Notes: generated by a model not told the origin, from the sequence alone. A DNA stretch of 64,000 bases from Flavobacteriales bacterium (GCA_022402535.1 JAKRSD010000007.1:77110-141109); one strand, 5' to 3'. Counted from the first letter of the stretch, positions 15,710 through 25,352 are shown. Translations and numbers: made by a program.

Positions 15710-16689
15710 GCAAAAAGGAAAGTATCGGCGGGTACTTAAGTCTAGAATTAAGCAATTTAAACACATTATACCATGATAATGCATATGCATTAAATACAGG
15801 AAGAAATGCACTTGAACACATCTTAAGATGCAAAAACTATAAACATGTCTATATTCCATTTTTTACTTGTGAAGTAATTCTTGAGCCTTTTATTAAAACA
15901 AAAACACCATACTCATTTTACCATATAAATAACTGTTTTCAACCTATACTAGGACAAATAAAATCATATGATGCAATACTTTATACAAACTACTTCGGTT
16001 TAATGAATGATGATATAGAAAAACTATCTAATAGATATTCAAATTTAATTATCGACAATTCACAAGCATTTTATGACTACCCCTTAAGAAATAATCCTAC
16101 ATTTTATAGTCCCCGAAAATTTTTTGGAATAAGTGACGGAGGATTTTGTTATAATGCTGAAGAAATCCCTATAGAAAAATATAAAATTGATTTTTCTTAT
16201 AAAAGGTTTTTGCATTTGATAAAATCTATTGACACGGGAAAAGAAGATTCTTACCAAGAATATTTATATAATGAGGACCATTTGAAAAATCAAAAGGTGA
16301 AGATTATGTCAGCTTTGACAAGAAATATTTTGAAATCAATACATTTTGAAAATATTAAAAATAAGAGAAATTCAAATTTTAATTTTCTTCATGAAAATTT
16401 AAAAGATTATAATTTGCTTACTGAATTGATAGATTACAAATCTCACCATTGTCCAATGGTATATCCATTTATGGTAGAAAATGGTACGGAATTAAGAAAA
16501 TATCTCATTAATAATAAAATATATACAGCACAATATTGGTCTAATGTAAAGGATTGGACTGAACCAACATCTAATGAATATATATTTACTGAAAATATTA
16601 TTCATATTCCTATAGATCAAAGATATAATTTCAAAGATTTAGAAATAATTCAAAATTTAATTTATGAATATTTACGGAAAACTTGTTAA
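15706..16689 (+). CDS. DegT-like PLP-fold protein, paired with WbqC
   Basis: The protein has 327 residues. It begins with GGYLSLELSNL and YALNTGRNALEHILRCKNY, as in a divergent group of DegT/DnrJ-type aminotransferases. YIPFFTCEVILEP, the LIIDNSQAFYDYP Asp/Gln region and SPRKFFGISDGGF, with a candidate PLP lysine, keep the order of a fold-type-I enzyme. It is shorter and more divergent than the two canonical DegT proteins in this cluster, so activity is likely but not certain. It is AT-rich like its wbqC neighbour and overlaps it and the acetyltransferase gene, so the three probably moved together. Confidence 0.65.
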   Translation: MSKKESIGGYLSLELSNLNTLYHDNAYALNTGRNALEHILRCKNYKHVYIPFFTCEVILEPFIKTKTPYSFYHINNCFQPILGQIKSYDAILYTNYFGLMNDDIEKLSNRYSNLIIDNSQAFYDYPLRNNPTFYSPRKFFGISDGGFCYNAEEIPIEKYKIDFSYKRFLHLIKSIDTGKEDSYQEYLYNEDHLKNQKVKIMSALTRNILKSIHFENIKNKRNSNFNFLHENLKDYNLLTELIDYKSHHCPMVYPFMVENGTELRKYLINNKIYTAQYWSNVKDWTEPTSNEYIFTENIIHIPIDQRYNFKDLEIIQNLIYEYLRKTC

Positions 16690-17206
16690 AATGAGAGCCA
16701 TTGAAAAAGAAGACCTGGTGCTTTTGAATAAATGGGCCAACGACCCAGAGATTCAATACTGGCTGGGGGGGTGGCATTTTCCTACCAATATGGAAGATCA
16801 ACAAAAATGGTTTAATTCATTGTCAGCCAATTCAAAAGATCAACGTTTTATTATTGAAACAGAAGAGCTGGGTATAATTGGTACTGCAAATCTTGTTGAT
16901 ATTAACTGGAAAGACAGAAACGCTTTTCATGGCATGTTATTAGGAGACAAAGATACCCGTGGCAAAGGGTATGCCTTTGATACAGTGATGACAATCATGA
17001 AATATGCTTTTGAAGAATTAGGTTTGGAAAGGCTAGACGGATCAATTATAGATTATAATAAAGCATCTATTAAACTATATACTGAGAAGTGCGGATGGGA
17101 AATTGAAGGAACAAAAAGAAGGTGGTATTTTCGAAATGGCAAATTTTGGGATAAGCTAATTGTTGGAATAACAAAAGATAAATATAATGAAATATTTAAT
17201 TATTAA
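16664..17206 (+). CDS. GNAT family N-acetyltransferase
   Basis: The protein has 180 residues. MNIYGKLVKMRAIEKEDLVL is the usual beginning of RimJ/PseH-type GNAT proteins, and LLGDKDTRGKGYAFDTVMTI carries the acetyl-CoA loop (R/Q-x-x-G-x-G/A pattern as RGKGYA). YTEKCGWEIEGTKR is the final strand. In a sugar cluster it most likely acetylates an amino sugar made by a neighbouring aminotransferase. The start overlaps the previous gene by 26 bp; the ATG is kept because it gives the full family N-terminus. Confidence 0.83.
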   Translation: MNIYGKLVKMRAIEKEDLVLLNKWANDPEIQYWLGGWHFPTNMEDQQKWFNSLSANSKDQRFIIETEELGIIGTANLVDINWKDRNAFHGMLLGDKDTRGKGYAFDTVMTIMKYAFEELGLERLDGSIIDYNKASIKLYTEKCGWEIEGTKRRWYFRNGKFWDKLIVGITKDKYNEIFNY

Positions 17207-17208
17207 TT

Positions 17209-17694
17209 ATGGACTTATTTAATAAATTATTATTTAAGATATTATGGCAGTTAAAAAAATACTTTGAAAAACATGCTATTAAAAACTTAAAATCAATATA
17301 TAATATTCACGATAGCGTTGAAATATTTTATCCTATAATTTTTAATGGTAATATTTCTATTGGTGAAAATACATATATCATGCATTACTGTGAATTTATT
17401 ACAGGGGAGAATTCAAAAATAACAATTGGTTCAAATTGTGCAATAGCAAAAAATGTTACAATCAGAAGCTTAACACATGAACAAAATAAACCACTATATA
17501 GAACAAAAAATTTAAAAGAAAAAGATGTATTTATTGGAGATAATTGTTGGATAGGCGCAAATGTTTTTATAAAAGAAGGGGTAACAATAGGTAGTAATTC
17601 TATAATTGGAGCCAATTCAGTTGTGACAAAATCATTTCCTGAAAATTCTATAATAGGTGGTGCACCTGCCATATCTTTAATGAAAAATGTTTGA
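17209..17694 (+). CDS. Left-handed beta-helix (hexapeptide repeat) acyltransferase
   Basis: The protein has 161 residues. Imperfect hexapeptide repeats ([LIV]-G-x4) run from ISIGENTYIMHYCEF to VTIGSNSIIGANSVVTKSFP, with the common closing motif IIGGAPA. LTHE near residue 90 contains the likely catalytic His. Such trimeric enzymes transfer acetyl groups to sugars. The acceptor is unknown. The gene is AT-rich. Its end overlaps the next glycosyltransferase by 8 bp. Confidence 0.83.
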   Translation: MDLFNKLLFKILWQLKKYFEKHAIKNLKSIYNIHDSVEIFYPIIFNGNISIGENTYIMHYCEFITGENSKITIGSNCAIAKNVTIRSLTHEQNKPLYRTKNLKEKDVFIGDNCWIGANVFIKEGVTIGSNSIIGANSVVTKSFPENSIIGGAPAISLMKNV

Positions 17695-18592
17695 TAATAC
17701 TGAAATACCTGTTGTAAGTATCTGCTGTATTACATATAATCACAGTAAATTTATACGTGACTGCATTCAAGGTTTTTTAATTCAAAAAACATCGTTTCCA
17801 ATAGAAATCTTAATTTTCGATGATGCATCAACAGATAATACAGCAAATATTTTACAAGAGTTTACCTTAAATAATGAAAATATTATTCTCTTTTTACAAA
17901 GCGAAAACCAATGGAAAAAAAATAAATTTGGAATTAAAGACTGGTTATTACCAAATGCAAAAGGAAAATACATTGCCTTTTGTGAGGGAGATGATTACTG
18001 GACTGATCCGCATAAACTGCAAAAGCAGGTAGATTTTTTGGAAAGTAATTCAACATATATCGGTACGTTTCACCGGGCTCATTTTTTAAATGAACGAAAT
18101 GGTGCCGATACGTGCTATCCTGTTTGGTATAAAGAAAAAGTAGAATTTACGGATGCACTTAGGGAATGGCTGATTCCTACAAATACCTTGATGTTCAGAA
18201 ATACAAACGATTTTCCGTTTTCGCATTTTGAAAATAAATTAACGTATTCTGGCGACCGGCTTATGCATCTTTTGTTGACGGATAAAGGCCCGATTCATTA
18301 TATGCATGAAACCATGTCGGTTTATCGAATCCACAATGCAGGAGCTACAGCCGATGCTTCCTATCATAATTACGAGGGCGAACTCCGATATTTTAAATTA
18401 CTCACACTCGTCTGCGATGTCGTTTCACCACAAAATGCATTGAAAATTAAAGAATATATCTACAGACGAAGTCTGTTTTTATACAGAACCGGAAACGGTA
18501 AAAAGAAAAAAGAATTTGCACGTTTTTACTTAAAAAACGACTTGCATTCAAATTATCTAGGCAAAATTCACAACCTGCTTAAATGGCGGTAA
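17687..18592 (+). CDS. Glycosyltransferase family 2
   Basis: The protein has 301 residues. It has a GT-A fold start, VVSICCITYNHSKFIRDCI, then IEILIFDDASTDNTANIL with the first Asp pair, and FCEGDDYWTDPHKLQKQ with the metal-binding D-D. SVYRIHNAGATAD lies after the catalytic domain. It should transfer a nucleotide-activated sugar at the cytoplasmic membrane. The sugar cannot be told from sequence. It overlaps the next gene by 10 bp. Confidence 0.85.
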   Translation: MFDNTEIPVVSICCITYNHSKFIRDCIQGFLIQKTSFPIEILIFDDASTDNTANILQEFTLNNENIILFLQSENQWKKNKFGIKDWLLPNAKGKYIAFCEGDDYWTDPHKLQKQVDFLESNSTYIGTFHRAHFLNERNGADTCYPVWYKEKVEFTDALREWLIPTNTLMFRNTNDFPFSHFENKLTYSGDRLMHLLLTDKGPIHYMHETMSVYRIHNAGATADASYHNYEGELRYFKLLTLVCDVVSPQNALKIKEYIYRRSLFLYRTGNGKKKKEFARFYLKNDLHSNYLGKIHNLLKWR

Positions 18593-20106
18593 AAGAACCT
18601 GTATTACTGATTATTTTTAATCGTCCGGATAAAGTTCGGGCGGTGATGCAGGCGATTTCGATATATGCTCCCGAAAAATTGTATATTACTGCCGACGGAC
18701 CGAGAATAAATCATTCGGGAGATATTGAAAAATGTGAAGCTGCCCGAAAAGCCGCGTTGGAATCCATAACCTGGCCCTGCGAAGTAAAAACCCGTTTTCT
18801 GGATGAAAATATGGGCTGTGGACCGGCTCCGTCTTCGGGCACGACCTGGTTTTTTGAACACGAAGAAAGGGGTATCATTCTGGAAGATGACTGTCTGCCC
18901 CATCCTGATTTTTTTAATTATTGCAGTGAACTACTCGAAAAATATAAGGACCATACAAACGTCATGAAAATAAATGGCAACCTCTTGACAGAATTGCCTT
19001 CAAAAATTTCACATTCCTACTTTTTCTCAAAATTCAGTCAGGGCCCCGGATATGCCACCTGGAGAAGGGCCTGGAAACATTTCAGCTTTCAACTTCAGGA
19101 ATATGATGCATTTAAGAATTCGGATATACTGGAAAAAATAAATCCAAACCGGTCTTTCAAAAAGTATTGGATTGAAAAATTCAATATTGTGGAATTTGGT
19201 CAGCGCGATATCTGGGATTATCAATGGGCATACGCCATCTGGAAAAATAACGGAATTTGCATTACTCCGGCGGTAAATCTGGTATCCAACATCGGATTTG
19301 ATGAAGAAGGCACCCATACCAAAGGAGATTCTGTGCTGGGTAACAGAAAAACATTTCCCATTCTACCGCTGAAACACCCTGCTAAGGAGGAGATGGACAA
19401 GAAGAGAGATCAACATCTGTTTGAAAACATCTTTTTTGTTAAAGAGGAAAAAACGCCCTTGGTACAAAAGCTGAAAAATAAGCTGAGTGCGGCTTCTGCC
19501 CAATATTTTCAAAATGAAGAAAACCTTAAATTTCATCCCGAAAAAACAATCGGTTCTTATGCGTTTAATCAAAAAATATGGAAGTTTTATTCGGGTGATA
19601 TTCTGAAAATTGAAAAAGAAGTGGTTTTAAAAAAATGGCATCTTTCGGTTAAACATTCCTTTAATAAACTACTCCTGTTTCATGAGCAATCCGGCCTTTT
19701 GGCCTCGGAAATATTTCGTTACCATGCCATCGAAAAAGCGGTAATATTCAGGGACAGTTTATCTCATATTCCCTATGAACTATTGGCTACTAATTTGAAT
19801 GAGAATAACATTCCGTACAGTGAAATGGAATCAACTTCATTCAATGAACAAGGTGCACATTTTTTGGTGGGAATAGCAGAGGATAATTATGAAGAATTGT
19901 TCCAAAACCTTCACCAATGGCATGTGAAAGAAGCCGTATTGATACTCAGAATTAAAAAATCTTCGGCATTAAACATAAACACAGAAGGATTTACAATCAA
20001 TTTCAGAGGGGTATATTATTCCAAAAGACCACTTATGTATCCATTTTTAGGCGATTCGGATACGGTGAATATTGTTTGTTTACATCTTAGCAAAAACTCA
20101 AACTGA
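18583..20106 (+). CDS. GT-A glycosyltransferase with an unidentified C-terminal domain
   Basis: The protein has 507 residues. Residues 1-290 are a GT-A type domain: VLLIIFNRPDKVRAVMQAI, LYITADGPR, GIILEDDCLPHPDFF (the D-D-x motif) and the WGYATW-like GPGYATWRRAWKHF. This type is often annotated as a nucleotide-diphospho-sugar transferase in Bacteroidota. Residues 300-507 are a separate region with no family I recognise (LSAASAQYFQNEENLKFHPE onwards, with HFLVGIAEDNYEELFQNLHQ). The extra domain could be a second enzyme or a partner-binding part. The stop is 1 bp before the methyltransferase start. Confidence 0.75.
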   Translation: MAVKEPVLLIIFNRPDKVRAVMQAISIYAPEKLYITADGPRINHSGDIEKCEAARKAALESITWPCEVKTRFLDENMGCGPAPSSGTTWFFEHEERGIILEDDCLPHPDFFNYCSELLEKYKDHTNVMKINGNLLTELPSKISHSYFFSKFSQGPGYATWRRAWKHFSFQLQEYDAFKNSDILEKINPNRSFKKYWIEKFNIVEFGQRDIWDYQWAYAIWKNNGICITPAVNLVSNIGFDEEGTHTKGDSVLGNRKTFPILPLKHPAKEEMDKKRDQHLFENIFFVKEEKTPLVQKLKNKLSAASAQYFQNEENLKFHPEKTIGSYAFNQKIWKFYSGDILKIEKEVVLKKWHLSVKHSFNKLLLFHEQSGLLASEIFRYHAIEKAVIFRDSLSHIPYELLATNLNENNIPYSEMESTSFNEQGAHFLVGIAEDNYEELFQNLHQWHVKEAVLILRIKKSSALNINTEGFTINFRGVYYSKRPLMYPFLGDSDTVNIVCLHLSKNSN

Positions 20107-20107
20107 A

Positions 20108-20944
20108 ATGAAGTATGTTAATTTAGGTTGCGGAAACCGATATCATAATGATTGGATAAATTTTGATTTTATTTCAGCCGGTGCAGATGTTATTCCTTGT
20201 GACCTTACCCGCGGAATTCCCTTAGAAGATAATTCAACTGACGTAGTATATCATTCACACGTTCTAGAACATTTTACTAAAGAAGGTGGGGAATTTTTCA
20301 TTTCAGAATGTTTTAGAATACTTAAACCCGGAGGCATAATCCGCATTGCGGTTCCCGATTTGGAAGGAATCACCAAATCCTATCTGGAATGTCTGGCTGA
20401 TGTCAGAAACAAGCCGGACGAAAAAACGAAAGCCAATTATCAGTGGGCCGTGATTGAATTGATAGATCAATTATCCAGAAATCAGAGCGGCGGAGAAATG
20501 ATTAAAATGTGGAAACAGGAAAATGTAGTGAATACGGATTTCATACAACAACGCATCGGAGATGAATTTGTAGCATTTCGCAACCAACTCCTTCAACCTG
20601 GAGAAAAAGTAATAGCTAAAACGGCTAAAAACACTTCGTTTACCGATAAGTTGAAACATAAGCTGATACTTATGCTGGGCGGAAACAACGGCATGAGCGA
20701 AAGCGAAAAAAAACAATACCAGACCGGCAAATTCCGCACGGAAGGCGAAGTGCATTTATGGATGTACGATGCGTATTCACTACAAAATTTACTTGAAAAC
20801 ATCGGTTTTAAACAAGTTCAAAAGACTACAGCCGATAAGAGTTTAATCAGTCAATGGGAAAAATATAACAGCCTGGATATTGAAAACGGCCAAACCCGAA
20901 AACCTGATTCCCTTTTTATGGAAGCTGTAAAACCGCTGCAATAA
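20108..20944 (+). CDS. Class I SAM-dependent methyltransferase
   Basis: The protein has 278 residues. MKYVNLGCGNRYHNDWINFD gives the SAM-binding G-x-G motif, followed by the VIPCDLTRGIPLEDNSTDVV acidic loop, YHSHVLEHF and FRILKPGGIIRIAVPDLEG, all typical of methyltransferases in glycan clusters. A long central insert (residues 105-225) is helical. An in-frame start at 20072 inside the preceding gene is rejected. It may methylate a sugar, perhaps the chain end that Wzt recognises, but this is inference. Confidence 0.82.
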   Translation: MKYVNLGCGNRYHNDWINFDFISAGADVIPCDLTRGIPLEDNSTDVVYHSHVLEHFTKEGGEFFISECFRILKPGGIIRIAVPDLEGITKSYLECLADVRNKPDEKTKANYQWAVIELIDQLSRNQSGGEMIKMWKQENVVNTDFIQQRIGDEFVAFRNQLLQPGEKVIAKTAKNTSFTDKLKHKLILMLGGNNGMSESEKKQYQTGKFRTEGEVHLWMYDAYSLQNLLENIGFKQVQKTTADKSLISQWEKYNSLDIENGQTRKPDSLFMEAVKPLQ

Positions 20945-20945
20945 C

Positions 20946-22193
20946 ATGAGAATTCTGCATGTAAGCACCACCTTAGGAGGCGGAGCCGGAAAAGCGGCTC
21001 TCAGGCTACATGAAGCCCTATTGGATAGGGGTGTGGATTCTCATATACTTTGTAAAGATTTTGGCGGAGTTACCACCCGTAATGCACACCGGATTCAGTT
21101 TCAGCCCAATCGTTTTCAGCGCCTTGCCCACAAACTGGGTTCAACCTATATTCTCGAAAAAAATATTCGGAAAACAAAAGGAGCTACCCATTTTTATGAG
21201 TTTTTTTCCTTTGCTTCCAATGACTTAGATATAACCCGACACCCGGAATTTGAAAAAGCGGATATTATCCATTTGCATTGGGTAGGCAATTTTTTCGATT
21301 GGGAGCGTTTTTTCACTTCACACAACAAACCTGTATTTTGGTCATTGTGCGATATGAATCCTTTTACCGGCGGATGTCATTATGCCGACGGATGCAATAA
21401 ATATACAGACACATGCAGCTCTTGCCCTCAGTTAAGAGGTACGGAAAACGAACAAAATGCTGCGTTGAATCTTTCCTATAAAATGAATTCGCTTCAGGCT
21501 TTCAAAGGGAAATTATATCCTGTAGCAGCCGCCCATTGGATGAAAAATCACATGGAGAATTCGGTGCTTTTTAAGCCATTACATATTGAAGTTATTCCAC
21601 ACGCTTCGGACGAGAAAATATACCGTCCTACAGATAAACACTTTTGTAAAAGTGTGTTTAATGTGCCCGAAAACAAAATCCTTTTTCTCTTTTTGGCCGA
21701 TAATACGGACATTAAACGAAAAGGTTTTGACCTCTTGTTAGATGCCTTAAAACTCATCGATACAGAACGGGTACATTTTTTAATCGTGGGCCATGTAAGT
21801 TCAAAAATGAACCTTCCTGCAGAGCAATTCACCCAAACGGGAATTATACGCGATGAAAGACTGCTCGCATTGGCCTATAACGCTGCAAATGCAATAATCA
21901 TTCCTTCCAGAGAAGATAATCTGCCCCTTACGTTGATAGATTCTCAGATGTGCGGAGTGCCGGCTATAACATTTGACACGGGAGGAATGGCCGAACATAT
22001 TATAGAAGGTAAAAACGGATTTAAAGCCGAAGAAATTACCGCAGCGTCTTTAGCCAATGCCATAAAACGAGCCATTTCCGGGTTAGATGAAATTAAGGCG
22101 GAGCCTTTACATCAACAGGCTATGGAAAAATTTGCCAAACCGGTTCATGCACAACACTATCTGTCGCTATACAAAAGGGTTTTAGAGAAATGA
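20946..22193 (+). CDS. Glycosyltransferase family 4
   Basis: The protein has 415 residues and a GT-B fold. MRILHVSTTLGGGAGKAALR is the N-terminal start, HLHWVGNFF the first-domain end, LFLADNTDIKRKGFDLLLDA the linker, and PSREDNLPLTLIDSQMCGVP the E-x7-E-type motif. A Cys-rich part (CHYADGCNKYTDTCSSCPQL, residues 141-160) is typical of the subgroup that acts in Bacteroidota surface polysaccharide clusters. The gene ends in an ATGA overlap with the next one. Confidence 0.87.
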   Translation: MRILHVSTTLGGGAGKAALRLHEALLDRGVDSHILCKDFGGVTTRNAHRIQFQPNRFQRLAHKLGSTYILEKNIRKTKGATHFYEFFSFASNDLDITRHPEFEKADIIHLHWVGNFFDWERFFTSHNKPVFWSLCDMNPFTGGCHYADGCNKYTDTCSSCPQLRGTENEQNAALNLSYKMNSLQAFKGKLYPVAAAHWMKNHMENSVLFKPLHIEVIPHASDEKIYRPTDKHFCKSVFNVPENKILFLFLADNTDIKRKGFDLLLDALKLIDTERVHFLIVGHVSSKMNLPAEQFTQTGIIRDERLLALAYNAANAIIIPSREDNLPLTLIDSQMCGVPAITFDTGGMAEHIIEGKNGFKAEEITAASLANAIKRAISGLDEIKAEPLHQQAMEKFAKPVHAQHYLSLYKRVLEK

Positions 22194-22876
22194 TTATCGG
22201 AAACGGACTCATTGCGAATGCGCTCAGCAGTTTTAGAGAAAATCAGGATATTCTCCTCTTTGCATCAGGCGTATCCGATTCATCAGAAACCCGGGAGGAA
22301 GCTTTTCAACGCGAATACAATCTGATTGAGGACACCTTGAATAAGTATGCCTCTTTGCGTTTTATTTATATCAGCACATGCAGTATTTACGACGATTCAC
22401 TTAAACACTCTCCTTATCTGCATCACAAATTAGCAATTGAAAAAAAAATTCAAGAGACTCATGCCGATTATTTGATTTTGAGACTTCCCAATATGGTAGG
22501 TCAAGGAGGAAATCCTAAAACCATGGTGAATTATTTTGTACATGCCATCAGAAATAACCAGAAAATACAGATTCAAAAATCTGCTTTTCGAAATCTGTTG
22601 GACTGTGAAGATTTGGAACCGGCATTACAAGCCATTCTAAACAATACATTTCATAACGAGATAATCAATATTGCCAATCCGATAAATTATCGGGTTTCAG
22701 ACATTGTGCGCACGATTGAAAACTACCTGAATAAAAAAGCAGATATTGAATGGATTGAAGGAGGAGGAGAATATGAAATTACTCTTGAAAAAACCGGTGA
22801 TATCCTGTTTAGCCTGAGAAAAGATTATGGGTTGAATTATTTAACCGAAATGCTAAAAAAATACATCCCGAATTGA
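22190..22876 (+). CDS. Short NAD-dependent epimerase/dehydratase-like protein
   Basis: The protein has 228 residues. It starts MIIGNGLIANALSSF, a shortened Rossmann nucleotide loop, then has YISTCSIYDDS and YLHHKLAIEKKI, which carry the Ser/Tyr-x3-Lys catalytic set of SDR sugar enzymes (HHKLAIEK gives His in place of the usual Tyr). ILRLPNMVGQGGNP is the substrate-domain start. It is shorter than standard sugar epimerases (about 300) and the Tyr is not where expected, so its reaction is uncertain. It overlaps the preceding and following genes by 4 bp. Confidence 0.65.
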   Translation: MIIGNGLIANALSSFRENQDILLFASGVSDSSETREEAFQREYNLIEDTLNKYASLRFIYISTCSIYDDSLKHSPYLHHKLAIEKKIQETHADYLILRLPNMVGQGGNPKTMVNYFVHAIRNNQKIQIQKSAFRNLLDCEDLEPALQAILNNTFHNEIINIANPINYRVSDIVRTIENYLNKKADIEWIEGGGEYEITLEKTGDILFSLRKDYGLNYLTEMLKKYIPN

Positions 22877-23661
22877 AAAATCCTGTGCTATCTGTATTAT
22901 TGATTGTGTTGAATAATAAGCAATTTATTGCGGCCGCCATTCAAAATTATCTGGATCAGCAATGTGCAGAATCTGAATTGGTCATCATGGATGGAGCCAG
23001 CACGGACGGTACAAAGGAAATTATAGAATCACAGGCAAAAAATAACCCGCAGATTCGCTGGGTTTCCGAAAAAGACAAGGGACAATCGGATGCCATGAAC
23101 AAAGCCATCCGCATGGCAAAGGGTAAATACATCAGCTTTTTAAACGTGGATGATTTTTATGAACCCGGTACCCTGAACCAGATTCTTCAACTGATAAAAA
23201 GCGGAGAAACAGCCGAATTTATTGTGGGGAATTGTAATGTGTGGGACAGCGACGGGAAATTAATTTATGTAAACCGTCCTAAAAAACTCAAGCCCTGGCA
23301 TATACTCAGCGGGAAATATTTACCCGTAAATCCTACGGCTTATTTTTACAAAAAATCCATTCATGATAAGGTTGGTTTTTACACTATGGAAAACCACTAT
23401 AATATGGATGTTGAGTTTATTATTATGGCCTCTACGGTGGCGAAAATGAAATATTTCGACAGTACATGGGGAAATTTCAGGGTTCTGCCCGATACCAAAA
23501 CAGGTTCTGATGCCGAAGCCGGAAAAATGTGGGAACGGAAAAATCAGCTTTTTGAACGCAAATTGAAAGAGTTGGGATTTTACATTTTCTTACGGACTAA
23601 ATTATTCCTTTACTACCTGCATTATAAAAACGTATTTAAGAAAAAATGGCAGGCCGGCTGA
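22873..23661 (+). CDS. Glycosyltransferase family 2
   Basis: The protein has 262 residues and a TTG start. It has LSVLLIVLNNKQFIAAAIQN, ELVIMDGASTDGTKEII and ISFLNVDDFYEPGTL, giving the GT-A Asp motifs. WVSEKDKGQSDAMNKAIRMA is the typical helix before the D-x-D. This resembles the WcaA-like group. It overlaps the neighbours on both sides by a few bases, consistent with coupled translation. Confidence 0.85.
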   Translation: MKNPVLSVLLIVLNNKQFIAAAIQNYLDQQCAESELVIMDGASTDGTKEIIESQAKNNPQIRWVSEKDKGQSDAMNKAIRMAKGKYISFLNVDDFYEPGTLNQILQLIKSGETAEFIVGNCNVWDSDGKLIYVNRPKKLKPWHILSGKYLPVNPTAYFYKKSIHDKVGFYTMENHYNMDVEFIIMASTVAKMKYFDSTWGNFRVLPDTKTGSDAEAGKMWERKNQLFERKLKELGFYIFLRTKLFLYYLHYKNVFKKKWQAG

Positions 23662-24341
23662 AACAACTAGCCGAAAGGCTTTACCGTAGGAGATTGCGCA
23701 ATGCCATGCTTCGAACCCAAGTTTGTATTATATCAAACGATTGTTGGGGCGGACAGCCCTATAAATATGCCGGAGTGGAATACAATACGCCTTTTGTCGG
23801 ATTGTTTCTTACGGCACCCTGTTATATAAAGCTGTTAAATAAGCTGGAAGATCATATTAAAAGAAATCATTTGGAATTTGTACCCATTTCAAAATATGAT
23901 TTTATCAATGCGTACAGAAATAAAAACAACCTCAATTATCCTATCGGTTTATTAAATGGGGAAATTGAAATTCAATTTTTACACTACCCTTCTGAAGCTG
24001 ATGCTTTTGAAAAATGGAACAAAAGGGCACAAAGAATGAATTTTTCAAATCTGGCGGTAAAATTTGATGGTTCTAAAGATTTAGCGGGCCCTGATGAATG
24101 TACGACGTTTAGCCAAATGCCCTTCACAAAAAAAATACTGTTGAATAATTTCGAAAACAAAACAGGGTTATCCTGCGAAATAATCAGCCCCGAATGGCAG
24201 TCAGATGGTGCAAAAATGTTCAGATACTCCCTAAATTTATTTGACTTTAACACATGGATACAAACAGGTAATTTGGTTTCCAATCCTTTTCAACTTCTCT
24301 GTTATAAACACATTATTGCCCACACGAAAAATTTGTTATAG
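23646..24341 (+). CDS. DUF1919 exopolysaccharide biosynthesis protein
   Basis: The protein has 231 residues. VCIISNDCWGGQPYKYAGVE followed by YNTPFVGLFL and PIGLLNGEIEIQFLHY, and later NLAVKFDGSK, identify the DUF1919 family found in capsule and exopolysaccharide clusters, thought to be sugar-modifying or transferase-like. No mechanism is proven to my knowledge. The basic N-terminus (KQLAERLYRRRLRNAM) could sit on the membrane. The start overlaps the preceding GT by 16 bp. Confidence 0.8.
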   Translation: MAGRLKQLAERLYRRRLRNAMLRTQVCIISNDCWGGQPYKYAGVEYNTPFVGLFLTAPCYIKLLNKLEDHIKRNHLEFVPISKYDFINAYRNKNNLNYPIGLLNGEIEIQFLHYPSEADAFEKWNKRAQRMNFSNLAVKFDGSKDLAGPDECTTFSQMPFTKKILLNNFENKTGLSCEIISPEWQSDGAKMFRYSLNLFDFNTWIQTGNLVSNPFQLLCYKHIIAHTKNLL

Positions 24342-25352
24342 TTGAAAAAGGGGGTTTCCATATTAATTTCAACCTATAACGGCAAGGAAAAACTGCCGGC
24401 CACGCTGGAGGCTTTATCCCAATTAAAAACGAATCAAATCCCCGGTGTAGAGCTGATTTTGGTGGATAATGCCTCTACTGACGGAACAGCTGCGTACACC
24501 CAAGAAAAATGGAATACACTCGGCTATCCTTTTCCGTTGCTGATTTTGGAAGAAACCAAACCCGGTAAACTGAATGCGCAAGAAAAGGGATTTGCTCATG
24601 CTGCATACGAATATGTGATTACCTGCGATGATGATAATTCCTTTTTTTCGGATTATTTGGAGGTTGGATATTTATTGATGGAACAAAACCCGCAAATCGG
24701 AGTTTTGGGCGGACAGGGAATAGCCGTAAGCACAATTCCCATCCCGGATTGGTTTTCGGAATATGCCTATAATTTTGCCTGTGCTCCCCAAGCCCCCCAA
24801 ACCGGCGAAGTAAGACCTATCCGCAATGTGGTATATGGCGCGGGTATGTGGGTGCGGATGAAAGGCTATCAAAAGGCAAAAGAAAACGGATTTGAATTTA
24901 TTCTTGCTTCGCGAACCGGAAAATCATTAGCCACAGGCGGAGAAGACAGCGAACTCTGTTGGGCATTACGGTTTTTGGGCTACGAAGTGTGGTATGCCGA
25001 AGAATTGAAATTTTATCATCATATACCGGCACAACGATTAACCGAAAGTTACCGGCACAGACTTTTGGAAGGAATGCAGGCTAATGGTCCTCTTGGGAAT
25101 ATTTACATTCGGGTAAACAAGGGCGAATTCCCCGACAGAGTACATAATTTTTGGATTAAAGAATTGGTCTACACCCTGCTCTACACCCTGCAATTCCCTT
25201 TCAACAAAGCCATAAAGAATAAAAAAAGGGAATGGAAACGCATACAAATCAATCTTCGTTATTTTTTAAAAGAACGAAGCCAATATGACGAAAAAGTGAA
25301 CGGGTTATTGCTGTATAAAAATTCATGTCAGAAGCACCCTATTTCTCTATAA
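24342..25352 (+). CDS. Glycosyltransferase family 2
   Basis: The protein has 336 residues. The TTG start directly follows the previous TAG. VSILISTYNGKEKLPATLEA, ELILVDNASTDGTAAYT and EYVITCDDDNSFFSDYLEV carry the GT-A motifs. GGEDSELCWALRFLGYEVWY is the later conserved acceptor region (E-D-x-E-L). A basic C-terminal part with aromatic residues (TLLYTLQFPFNKAIKNKKRE) suggests membrane association. The acceptor and donor are unknown. Confidence 0.85.
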   Translation: MKKGVSILISTYNGKEKLPATLEALSQLKTNQIPGVELILVDNASTDGTAAYTQEKWNTLGYPFPLLILEETKPGKLNAQEKGFAHAAYEYVITCDDDNSFFSDYLEVGYLLMEQNPQIGVLGGQGIAVSTIPIPDWFSEYAYNFACAPQAPQTGEVRPIRNVVYGAGMWVRMKGYQKAKENGFEFILASRTGKSLATGGEDSELCWALRFLGYEVWYAEELKFYHHIPAQRLTESYRHRLLEGMQANGPLGNIYIRVNKGEFPDRVHNFWIKELVYTLLYTLQFPFNKAIKNKKREWKRIQINLRYFLKERSQYDEKVNGLLLYKNSCQKHPISL

